The translations under genes were made by a program, and so were the position numbers. The notes below the pieces were generated by a model. It was not told the origin of the DNA. It was given only the letters and a program-made list of their open reading frames with translations, and ran no database searches. This document shows, piece after piece, positions 24,039 to 36,400 of a stretch of DNA of 64,000 nucleotides (positions are counted from its first letter, which is position 1; the number at the start of each line of letters is the position of its first letter). The DNA is taken from assembly GCA_032629725.1 (NCBI GenBank), contig JAFEVB010000036.1:186001-250000 (forward strand), given 5' to 3'. This DNA comes from Gremmenia infestans (taxonomy: Eukaryota > Ascomycota > Leotiomycetes > Helotiales > Hamatocanthoscyphaceae).

Positions 24039-26301
24039 ATGTCTGGAAGCAGCTTCTCTTCCCCAGATGCTGAACCACCCAGGAAAAGAGTCCGTAAAGG
24101 CACCCGAAGTTGCTGGGAGTGTAAGCTAATTCAATCCGACTTTCGAATCATTTTCTAAATGGATGAAAAGGCAAACGAAGAAAGATCAAGTGTCAATTGA
24201 GTTCGGAAGATGTGCCAGTCTGTTCGGGTTGCCTCACGCGGGGAACGACGTGTCTTAGCCAAGAATATCCAGAAGAGCGCGAACCATCAAGCAATACCCA
24301 AATGGGCGAGAGACTTGGTCGTGTAGAACGCTTGTTGGAAACTTTGGTTGCAAAGGTCACACAGTACGAAGAAGAGGACAAGGTCCAACAAGATATCCTC
24401 ACCCCAGAGTCTATGGGTACTGAGGATCTCATCACGCCCTACACATCAGCTTCATCTGGGGTCCCTCAGGAGACGCCTTTCATGACACTTTTTGACAATA
24501 ATGTTGTGGGTATTTTGGTCGATGCTTCGTAGGGCTCACTAACAGTAGTAGCTTGGTCGTCGAGAAAATGGTCCTTCATCAATGCCTACCCCAGCCCAGT
24601 CGAGTAGCGGAACCAAAACCCCTTCCTGCCGGCCACTCAAAATTGATCGAATTCGGCAAACTCTAATAGATATACTTCCATCCCAAAGAGATGCCCAACT
24701 AATATCTCAAAACAGCAGTTGCTGGCTTCTGATTCACGCCATGTCAACGCATACAACCGGTATGTTTGGCGACAGAGAGCCTTCGGTAGTGCCTCCGATC
24801 TTTGACCTAGCGGAGATCTCAAAGAAGCATCCTACAATTATTGCGAGGACTATACTGTACCTTGCAGTGTGCCTACAACAACTGAACCCTGACTTCGATA
24901 CCAAACAACTGCATCTTCTGCCAACGGTTGAAGCTCGTATGGAAAGATACCTAGCAACTGTCTCTGCTCTTATAACATCTGATGATGAGCTGATCAGCAC
25001 TATGGAGGGATTAGAATGCTTGAGCCTCCAAGGCGTCTATCACATCAACGCAGGAAACCCGCGGCGAGCTTGGTTGACATTCCGAAGAGCTATGAATATA
25101 GGTCAATTAATGGGCATCCATAGACGGTCGACGGAGATTCCAAATGGGCAAGATATGTGGTTTCAGATTTTTCAAGCTGACAGATATCTAGTGAGTTGAT
25201 CCATCGCACAGAAAAACCTAGCTAATATGATAGGCTCTTCTATTAGGTTTGCCTGTTGGGTCTCCTGATAACGATTTTGCTCCAGACGAGACATTCCAAA
25301 ATCCGGCTATCGATAAACCTTTACTATTCTCGAGAAAGCTCAGTCAATTGACAGCCTTGGTCATCGATAGAAATCAGTGTGAAAGTTCCAACGCATATGC
25401 CACGACGCAGCAGATTGATGAAAAGCTCGACAACCTCGCGAAGAATATGCCAGAGTCTTGGTGGGCAATCCCTACATTCTTCGCCGAGGAAGGAACCCCG
25501 AAAGCCGCAGAGCAATTTGATAGCTTAATGACTCAGGTGTGGTATTTCCAGCTGGAGTCATTGGTTCACTTACCCTATATGTTACGTGCTGCTACAGAAC
25601 GTCGTTACGAATACAGCAAATTCAGCTGTCTCAAGTCGTCCAGGGAAATGATATATCGATATCTCGCAATGCGAAGTACGGCGAATAGCCGATTCTGCTG
25701 CAAGGTCATTGATTTTGGAGCACTCACAGCTACCGTTACATTATTCCTGGGATTGATTGAACCTTCTCAAGGGGATGAGACGACCGAAACGCGACAACGG
25801 AAAGATAACGATCGAAAGTTGATACACACGGTACTCAAATCCTTGGAAATGTTATCAGACGGTGGCAAGAACGTGATAGCTTCACAAAGCTCCGACGTTA
25901 TCAGGTCACTCCTCGCAGTCGATTCGCCTTCTGGACGAGCGGCTGGGAATCTCCGTCTTGCGATTCCGTATTTCGGTACCATTAGCATAGTGCGACCGCC
26001 CGCGACCAAGCTGCCTCCGACTCCTCCAGACCCCTCGACGCCGTACGCCGAAAAGCGGCAGACTATCATCACGCTCGACAGTAATATACAGCTAAAAGGA
26101 ACTGAGAATTCTAATACTTGGCCAGACATGTCTTTACCAAGTCACGACCCTGTCAACATGCCAATGGTTTCGTTTACGAGTAGTCAGTACCCTTCGCGGG
26201 TCCCTGATCAATTGATGCAGGATTGGAATTTGCAGGAGGCGGATAACTTGTTCTTCGATAGTCTATTGAATACGGATATAGATGGGAACTGGGTTTTGTA
26301 A
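24039..26301 (+). CDS. Zn2Cys6 fungal-specific transcription factor (3 of 3)
   Basis: Four exons (24039-24120, 24171-24505, 24552-25190, 25234-26301) give 707 residues. The zinc cluster is C25-x2-C28-x6-C35-x9-C45-x2-C48-x6-C55 (SCWECKRRKIKC, VCSGCLTRGTTC), with the first intron inside the second of those cysteine codons. A short coiled segment (GRVERLLETLVAKVTQYEEE) probably dimerises. The fungal_trans domain covers about residues 180-480 (GVYHINAGNPRRAWLTFRRA, DRYLALLLGLPVGSPDNDF). The second intron uses donor gtgggt, the only site that keeps frame. The domain assignment is firm; the regulon is unknown. Confidence 0.88.
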
Positions 26302-27449
26302 TATAACTAAAGGGATACTTACTGTATTGTCGTTTTACCAAGGGGTTCATTTTGCATAGGGAGGTTTCGGGAATAGGTCTAAATTCTCCATGTTTAAATA
26401 ACAAATACCCAGCTCTGATCTGTCGTTAATGATTTTTATCTCCCCTTATTCCATAGTACTGCGTGCGTGTGGAGATCTGATAGTAATGGCTCTGGAGGAA
26501 TGCTCTCTGTAGACCAACTCCTTGCTCCTTACAGTACCTCTTACCTCTTACATACAATCTCAACCGATCGAAGCGTCCACATACTAAAGAAACCAATAGT
26601 CATATCCAATAGGAAAGCTTAAACTACATCTCCGGTGACTAACTCAGTCTCACCCGCCCCCTACTAGCGAAAATAGTCTTATAATAAAGTAAGTAGCCCT
26701 TTATAACCACTCCAGCTTCTCACCATCATTTGGCACAAGCACATATATTACAACAAACGAAAATATCAGGGTCTTTATCGATTAAGACTCCGCAAACTCT
26801 GGAGTTCGCAGGCGCTTATTGAAGCCTGATTCGTCGAGCTTCCTTCCGAAGACCGTAAATTAAAGCTAGCGCAAGCTAAGGACTTTCTTGATTCCTTTTT
26901 AACCTAATTCCGGCAGGGACGTTATTACTTTATCATAGTGACTTATATATTCGAGCACTTGATTTCTTAGTCAAGACTCAGGCTTAATTATGTGAAGTCA
27001 AAAGGTCCGTGCAGACGCGTCCAACCTCACTCCAACCTCAATTGAACTTCACCTCCTACAGTACACGCTTCACGCAGATCACCTTTCCTTCCACAAGATC
27101 TTCGGGCCCTAATACTCGCAAGGTCGATTTGGTATTTCTAGTAGTCTAGGCTTCGATTTCGACTGGCTGATGTTTCTTTCTCTGTTTGTCTCTGTCGGTT
27201 GCCGGCGGAAGCGTTTCATGATTAATTAACATTGCAATTTTCCCTCAGTTTTTCGACATAGCACGATGTATCATGCCGATCATACTGCTGCCAAAAGGCA
27301 TTTCTAGTCTCATTTGACTCGAGATACCGCTTCCCGATGGGGCGATAGCGCGAGGTTGGTCAGGTTAAAATTCACTTCATCGCCATGGGTTTTTCTATCC
27401 AACTTTTTGACAATCTTTTATGTTCCAGTAAACTTGAAACCGTTTCGTG
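26302..27449. other. Intergenic region
   Basis: About 1.15 kb. The part from roughly 26640 to 27000 differs in texture (coding-like codon runs broken by many stops in every frame) and may be a heavily mutated gene or transposon scrap, but I could not match it to a family. The remainder is the promoter of the large gene starting at 27450. Confidence 0.35.
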
Positions 27450-30400
27450 ATGGCTTCCAGACCTGCCCAGTCGACGGCGACGATGCTAGAGTCACTCGTA
27501 CATCATATCGCCCTGCCACCTCAGCTGCCCCAGCAACAAGAGCGTATGTCAACGTTGAGCAAGATCCAAGACGCCCTACTCGATCATCTTCTCGCAGCTA
27601 CCAACATTTTGAAAGCACTCCACCTTGGTACCACATGGGACTGTATCCATCGATCTATCCAAACTTCTAAAACCATCAACTCGGGTGGGTCAATTAACAA
27701 GACCGCTCTCCTTGCTGCCTTCCGAGAGCTAGAAAACGGGAGTGATGAGGTCCTCATCCTACATGTTGCTGAGCAGAATGCGGCAGTTCTGATTCGACGA
27801 GAGTACGTCTTCTATCACCACTCTCCCCCACCCACCTCTCATCAATGTGGTTCTAACATCATCGTCAGTTTTATCAAACGCGACAACGTCATATTTGAGG
27901 CCTTCGAAACCTCCCCCCTCTCAGATAAAGTCCTTGCTGCCACGGGGCCACTAGAATGGGACTTCCCAGGCTGTGCAGTCACCCTACCCCTTTCAACTTT
28001 CTCCATCCCTACCTTCCAGAATGAGCTTGCTGCTTTTCTCTCACAAGCCAGCACGGAATCCATAAAGCGCTTTGCTGCCCGGGCAAACAAAGCTGGAGTT
28101 TCCGTTTTCGAGAGTCGAGAGACTGTGAATCCAGAACTGATCACTTCGATGCTGATGACCCTACTTGAAGCCAATGGCTCGCGTTCGTTTCCTTCACTTC
28201 TACGCAAATGTGTCCGAGATGATGTCTGCTGGTCTGAGGGAGCCCAGAAGCCTTGGAGGAGGTGTCCATTTTGGCTGGTGGTGCGCGTTGCGATACAGCG
28301 ACACCTCTCAACGCTCATTGGTGGTGAAGTTGGCCGAATACAGTACAAGTTTCTGATGTGTCAAGTACTTGCAGACTTGTTAGAAGAGGGTTCGAGAAAA
28401 CATCTCGATATAGAACTGCTGTCATTTCTGAACAGCAAACTTTGCCGTCGCATTGCCAAACTCGAAGTTGATAAGCAGAGAGCCCATACCAAGATTCAAG
28501 CAGTCTACGAGTCCATGTTCTCGGCACTCCAGCCATTCTTCGAAAAGGTCACCACTACTGCAGTTAGCCAAATAGAGACTGCATGGTCAGGCTTCAAAAA
28601 CGACAGCCAGCGACCGATATTAACCTTTCCACGCCGCTCTGACCCACGACACCTCCGGCTGACTCTTTCCAACTCGGCAAATCACATTGATGGGACTCTA
28701 TTAGCTTGGGTGTATGATCATCAAAGACTTCAACCTACCACGGCTCGTACGCAACCAATTCCCGAATTTTTATCCGCGATCAACAGAGAACGGGAAGCCT
28801 TCGTTAATCGCTACTCCTCGCTCTCGGACATGGAGATCAATATTGAGCAAGCATCCGGTAAGTCAAACGAGGTCAAGAATGTCTCACGGCCCCTGGGTCA
28901 TTTTCGTGTTTAGCTTTCGTTTGAAGAATAAGCAAGACTAATACCTCATTCTTAGCAAAACCCACCCCAGCGACAGAAGCTGACTGTCAGAATCGATGCA
29001 TCTCACTGGCTGAATACATCGAGGAGTACTTAAACGCTGTCGGCAATGCGTACGTCGGTAATCCCGAACAGAACAGCATAATGCTATTGACGATCATGGA
29101 GCTCTGGGTCTCAATGGAGAAATGTGCTATCCAGCTTTTCGTCCTCTTACGGGACTTTAATCCAGTATTCCCCCCAGAAATCTTAGATGTTTTGCATATA
29201 TCTAGTCCTAAAGATATGCGCCGTCTCCAAGATATTCGATCGTATCTTAAAGACAGGCACGCGTCTTGCTCGAGAAGATTGACCATCTTTAGTAGCCCAA
29301 TCCGAGGCTGTTTCGGAGAACGATACTTTGAAGAGTCTAAAGACTCATGGGAGTTGAAAGACCTTCTTCGCCAGATTGAAGGTCAAGCAGAAGAGGAGCG
29401 TCAAGAAAAGCAGCAAGAATGGCAGTCCAAATCTACTGATTACGAACGACTCGTCCGTGCCGCTGCCGAAAGTACGCATGTGAAAGAAGAAAACTATTAC
29501 GGGGAGCCTGAGGAAATTTGCGTTCGAAATTGTCAAAAATGTTTGCTTGACCAAACTGCTCTTCGTCTCAGCATCAGTGTCCACGAGCATCCCTTACCAT
29601 CTGATGAAGTGGAGGCGAAAGTTACTATTTTCGAGCTAAATTGTCCAGAAGCTTTTGCAGCCTATCGGGAAGCAACGTGGAGAATTATCAGTTCGCTAGG
29701 TGCTCCATCTCCAATGGAACAATTTCTTCCTAAACTTCTACTCGCCAAATATCCTGGTCTTAGGGACTTCTTACAAGACAGCCTATCCAGCTTCACGCTA
29801 GCGTCTACCAAGAAGTCATTCGTCGTCACACATTACAGAACCATGGGGTTTCCCGTGAGCCTCGAAGATGTTTGTGTTCCAAACGGCTTACGATTTGAGT
29901 ATTATGATCAGCGAAACCGAGTATGGTATGTTACTTCCTCACGCTGTTCATCTAATTGTACGGCGATATTCGAGAGGTTGATCCTCTTTGGAAATGTCCC
30001 AGAAACTTGAAGACATTAAAAGCTACTCCCGAATTTCCAAATCCTATGAAATCTTAATCAAACAATACTGACTAGCGAACTTGCAGGCCTGGCCGCCAAA
30101 CTCTAAGACCGACGTTTGCTCACCATTGCCAGTTGATTATTCCAACAAGCTCACCTTTCTCAAGGCTCCTGTTGTCGTCCGATTTCAATTCGGACTCGGA
30201 TGGACCATCAAGTTATGCGACTATCGCAAGCCAGAGTAGATGCCCGCCAGGAGTCAATGTCCATGAGTTCATGGCTTACCAAACTCTTTTCTCTGGGAAA
30301 ACTCGTCGTTGGCCTCAAATTTTGATGGAGCTTGGAGCGTCCAATCTGAATTTTAGTACGGAAGCAACAGCATTACTACTTTGCCATCTGGCATTGCAGA

Positions 30401-33400
30401 TTGGGCCTGCACCTGATGACAATCATCTAGGTTCGGTGCATACATTCTTCAACGACGAGATCTTCTGTGCAAACCTGCTGAAGCAGCTCAGCCTACGTTT
30501 AGATGGGATATCGATCAATTGGAGGGAGACAAATTGCATGGAGTCAATTATCACTCTGACCATTCGATTGAATTCGCTCGGCACCGGTTCAAAGAATGCA
30601 TCAAAGCAGCTCTTAGAGAGGGTCCGAAATGTTACTTTCAAGTGGATTACTGAGCTTCGTTCCGAAGTTCGAGCTGCCACAAGTTTACAAACATCTCTCA
30701 ATTTGTCCACATATGCGTTATGGGCGGCGTTGCTCTGCCGTAGAACGTTCGATCCATGTCTTGATTTTAACCATAGTCTAGACCCTGAAGCTCTTCAGTG
30801 TTACATTGAAAGTTCTATTACGATGCAAGATAACATCGCTTCAGATGCGACATCATTGCCAATCCTTCTCAGATTTTCATTGGTCCGAGATGTCAAGATG
30901 ATTTACGGGATGCGGTACCTTCTTCGAAAGTCTCTTTTAGACAACCCGCAGAGTTTTATGTATGCCATCAAGACTGTCTGGCCGGAAGTCGAGGATCTGG
31001 CATCTAAGAAACTATCTCCATTTCTATTTCTGGAAGGTATCCATGAATGGTGGGTCGGGGTAACCATGGAAGCCACGCTTCACACTCTTCCGCAAACCAT
31101 ACATTTTCATGTACTCAACGGCCACATACTCGTTGACGGAAAACCAATTGGGAAGCTCCCAGCCAGATATACTACACACATCATCTTGACGGAACTTTTT
31201 GGTAATCAAAACCTACCTTCATATCCTTCGAATCTCCCTGGCATGAACTATACTCTTACCGCCGTGCAATATGGTCATCGGATCCATCTTGGGTTTCGAA
31301 ATGATTATCTGGTTGTGAGAGCCGTACAAGGCAACAGAATTCTCGAGCTTCTTCCTCGTCACATCTTCTCCGGCCCTCAAAACTTCGATCTTCCCGCCTC
31401 ATTGGTAGATAATTGTGTACACTGGCTCGATGTTCGTACAGGGAGTATTGAAATCAGGCAAAGACCTCATATCTGGATGACAAAGAAGAAAAGCAATTGG
31501 ACTTTAGACTACCCTAATCGTCGAGCGGTAAGAGAGTCCTAATATTGTTTACCTGCCATACTCTTCAAGACACCCTTATAATTTCTCACGGCTGTTGAGA
31601 CATTAGGCTAGCTTGATTTTCCAGGGCTAACTTCTTGTTCTTCGTAGTATCGCCGCGAATCCGCATTGATCGATCCTCATAGTCCTTTGTTTAAGCTGTT
31701 TTCAAGAACATTTGAATTCTTCGAAGCTAGTCGGTTTTTGACAGTCGTCCAGCCGCCGAATTCTAACGCTTTGGTTGTCGAGCTTCGTCGCTTGGAGCTT
31801 GTATTTTTCGTGAACGAGAGAAATTGCCTAGAATCATCGCAATTGAGGGCAGAGATCGATCTTGATCAAGATGCTGGTACTTGGTACGTTGTCGTCTCCA
31901 ATAGTTTTTCACGGATTCTGGATCATTATAATGCCGTCAAGAACACACCAAGAGACAGAAGGCTAACCCTATAACTTCCCCGTAGGTATGGCCTGCAATC
32001 AAAGATAGTTTTGAGAGAGAAGATTCCGGGCTACAACTACGCTATCAGGGGGCGACAGCGCAGTCTAATTGTGCCTATCGGTACTTTGATACAGTACAAG
32101 CGCCACGGAGTCCACATTGCGACCCGGGTAGAAAGCAGCGACGGGTATTATGCCAGATACACAATCAACAAACCCCTGGGTCGTCTTGATTGCCCTGCTG
32201 AGGTAAGGCTATTCCCAATCTTGTGAAACACCGTTTCTCCTCCAGCCTGGCATACCTGAAGCTAACTCTTCGTCCCTCACAGCCACGACTTCTGTACTTT
32301 AAAGCACTTTGCCACGCATATACATCGTTCATTATTCCTGACTCTCTCACTGGTCGCACGGGGACAGAGGAAGCCTTGCATTGTCTGGCTGGGGGTTCGT
32401 TTCAGCCTTGGACACCCCTCGATAAATGGCATGTCCAAGTGCTGAGCCAACTAGCTTCTCTCACTCCACGCAGAGAATACTATCCCCTCGGTCATAAGGC
32501 TATGCAGAAGACCTTCTGGTAAGTCGAGCGTTGACCATATGATGCGAGTTTTTGGAGTGTCTGCGAGCTTGACTCTCTACTCCTTAGAAATTTTATGTAA
32601 AGCCTATACTAATTCGACTGGATAGGAACCCCGCACTGACGTCAAATGTTCAACATGATGGATTCAGAGCTGCCGTCGAGTCTATATTCTCAAAATCCAA
32701 TCAATTATCAACGTTCGCTTCAGAGAAGTTGGAGGCTTGCGCTCTTGAGCCAGGTGGAGACGACCATCTGACCACGAGGAGCCATCTTCGACGAGAGACT
32801 TACCAGCGCTCGAATTTCGACTCAAATCCTTCCCAGGTATCTCAGTGTGTGTCGTACGCCGCACGAGATGTCTGGCGTACTAGCCAGAGAAGATCAAATG
32901 TGGTTGAATCCGCAAATCTGATTCTCAATTGGTCATCGAAAATGACAACCACAAAAGATCTAGCTGGTATTCTTCAATCTTGGCCTAAAATTGGCGGCTA
33001 CAACGGGGAGGCGGAAAAGATTCTGCTCAGCAATCTTCTTGGTCTGGACTTTGCTCCTGAATGGGGATCCTTTGTCAATCTTTGCCGAAATTCGAGCTCG
33101 GATGATGTGTATCGACTCATGTTCTTGTTCTCTGTCATTTCATTCCGCCAAGATGCCGATATGGATACCATACGTATCCTGCTAGCTTTCGCAATCATAG
33201 AGGATTTGAAGGGCTTGACACCACCAACATGGCCATTGTATGAAAACTTCAGACACAACCAAATTCCACGAATGGATTATATCCAGCCAATGATGGAGCG
33301 ATACCTTGTACCCTACAAGGGCGATGAACTATACAACCTAGGGTTGAACCTCTCCGCCAAACTACAAAAAAAGTACAGGGCACTGGAACGTGCACATAAG

Positions 33401-36400
33401 CAGCAGCAAGAAGTAGACATGGGACAACTAGGGGACTTTCTCTTGAAACAATGGCCTTGCCCTGAGCCATCGATCGAAGGCTTCACGGCCTCGGTCTTAA
33501 TCGACGTTGCTCGGGCATTAGATGTCATTCGTCCCGCGTGGTTGTGTCTCTTCCAGAACTTTGAACTTTCCCTTCACGTTTCCCAAGTTCAGGAAGTATT
33601 GGATAGGCATTACACCGATGATAAAGGAAGAATGCCTCATGCCGAGGTCCAGGAACAGGCAATTTATTCTATTCGCTATCGGAGAGGAGAGTTCCCACCA
33701 TTGTCTCAGCTACTCAGCAAGATGGGCCCAGCTTTACCCCCAATCACCCGTATAGGCAAGCCAAAGGCTCTGAAGAAAGAGGGTTCTTTACCGAAAGACT
33801 ATCGCAAGACCATGAATAGAAGCACCCTGAGTTCGCGAGCCGGGAATCCGCACCTCAAAGAGTCGAGTGATGAACACAATACATCTGAGAGTCAAGAACT
33901 ACAAGCTATCATCGAACATATCGTTAAGTCAGAGTCGAATGTTCGTCAACAGTACGGCAAGGACTTAACACAAAGTCTCAAAGCTCTAGGCAATGTCAAA
34001 CGCGAATCAGGAAAGCAGAGTATACCCAGTGCCATGACTCTCGCTGACCAAATATCTGCCGCCCAAAAGATTGTCTCCCAACATTTTACTTCTCTTTCCA
34101 ATTCATTCGAAGAGGGTGATACGTGCGCCCACTGGCTTCGTAGGGGAGGTTTGTGGCCTGTCATAACTCCTGTATCGGTCTTGGAAACCTTGCGATCTAC
34201 TTTGCAGGTATCTTTTGGGACAAACATGAAAGAGTATATTGTTTTATATGCATTGTCCCTCACAAACCTCCAACGGCTTATCAGGATGGAAGAAGCTTCA
34301 CTAAACAAGAACGAGCAGCGACTGATTGAGGAGCAAAATTGTCGCCCGCACAGTAACTGGGCTCCAATCGATCGTTTAGACTGGTTACTTCTTGAGCTAG
34401 ATTCTAATATTCTTATTAGACCTGGCCAGGTAAGCAACTTTTACAAGCGTTTTTCTATTGTAGTCCCTATTTGGGAGTTTTATATCCTTCTATATGTCTT
34501 GAGAATTCTGAGGCGTTGTCAAGGACCCCCGATCCCGCCCGAATATTCAACTAGGCAATGCTGACTTTCGAACTCATAGGTCGATGTAGCTCTGGCTACA
34601 ATATCACCAGCGTCTGATGCAAATTCTGTATTACAGATGAACATGGGTCAAGGTCAGTAAGTTCTTTAGAGTCAAATGTGCTATACTAACTCGGTGCCTT
34701 AGGCAAAACATCTTGCATTATGCCTATGGCTGCTGCTGTCTTGGGAGATGGGAAAAATCTACTCAGAGTGGTGGTTCCAAAAGCCTTGCTTTTGCAGACA
34801 GCACAGCTCCTACACGCCCGCCTGGGAGGCTTGCTTGGCCGAGAGCTCAGGCACATTCCATTCTCACGGAAAACTTCGACGGACGGACGAACAATTCATT
34901 TATTTGAGCAGATTCATAGGGACATTCAAACATCGTGCGGGATTATGCTTGCTCTTCCTGAGCATCTGCTGTCTTTTAAACTCTCTGGTCTGCAGAGGCT
35001 CTCGGATAGTCTCATTCCCGAAGCAAAGAGAATGGTCAATGTCCAGAGTTATCTCAATCGTGTTTCTCGAGACATATTAGACGAAGCAGATTACATTCTC
35101 GCGATTCGGACGCAGCTTATCTATCCCTCGGGCTCACAAAAGACAGTTGATGGGCACCCGCATCGCTGGGAAACAATCGAGGCTCTGTTGAAGATTGTTG
35201 AGTCCAATCTTTTCAACTTACGAAAGAAGTTTCCTCAGAGTATCGAGGTAGTCCAAAGCATACAGGGTCGATTTCCGGTGGTGTACTTCCTTCGTAAAGA
35301 TGTGGAGGACGCCCTGATATCCAGACTCGTGGATGAGATTTACCGAGACCGGACATCGATCTTACCTGAAGACCTGTCAAGGTCAGATCGCCTTGCCATC
35401 AGAGACTTCATCTCGTTGCCAAGTGTTGGGCTGGGTGTACGCCAACATATCAATCGATTGCTACCTGAAAAACCAGCCGTGAAGCAAGTGGTTCATCTGT
35501 TGCGAGGCCTTTTAGTTCATCGGATCCTTCTGATGACCTTGAAAAAACGTTGGAACGTGCAATATGGATTGCATCCAGCAAGAGACCCAATGGCGGTGCC
35601 TTACCATGCCAAAGGAACCCCCAGTGATCAGGCCGAATGGGGTCACCCTGACGTTGCAATATTGCTCACGTGCCTATCATTTTACCATGGCGGGCTCAAT
35701 ATCGCTCAGCTTCGGCAGACCTTGGAGCATGTATTAAAGAGTGATGATCCTTCTCAAGTTTATGATAGCCTCTCCCTGAGTTCCAGCCTTCCTGACTCTT
35801 TGCGGGACTGGGGCTCAATCAATATTGATGATGAGGCGCAGATTTTAGAGATTTGGACGCATATTCGCTACGGAGTCATCGTTGTCGACTACTTCTTGAA
35901 CAATTTTGTCTTTCCTCAACATGCAAAGCAATTCCAACTGAAGTTGCAAGCTTCGGGATGGGATATTCCACTCTTCCCCGACCAAAGTCTTGCAACTGCG
36001 GTCCAAAAGTCTCGTGGAAGTAATGCATTACAGCTTCCGCTGACGACCGGGTTCAGCGGGACCAATGACTCTAAGAGAATGCTGCCCTTGACAATCAAGC
36101 AACAAGATCTCAGTGGACTTGCACATACGAATGCTGAAGTATTGACATATCTTTTGCAACGACGAAATCGGCAGTATGCTCTAGCAGCGGATCATCAAGG
36201 AAAGCGTCTATCTGAGCGAGGTTTGCTTCAAAGAATCAGCAATATGCATATTCGAGTATTCATCGATGCGGGGGCTCAGATTCTGGAAATGGACAACTAC
36301 AATCTTGCGAAAACATGGCTCGAAATCTTCACTTCAGCTCCTGCGGTAAGTCATTACTGATTGAACCCTCTCTGCTTATTAAACATGTTTTGAGAGTTGC

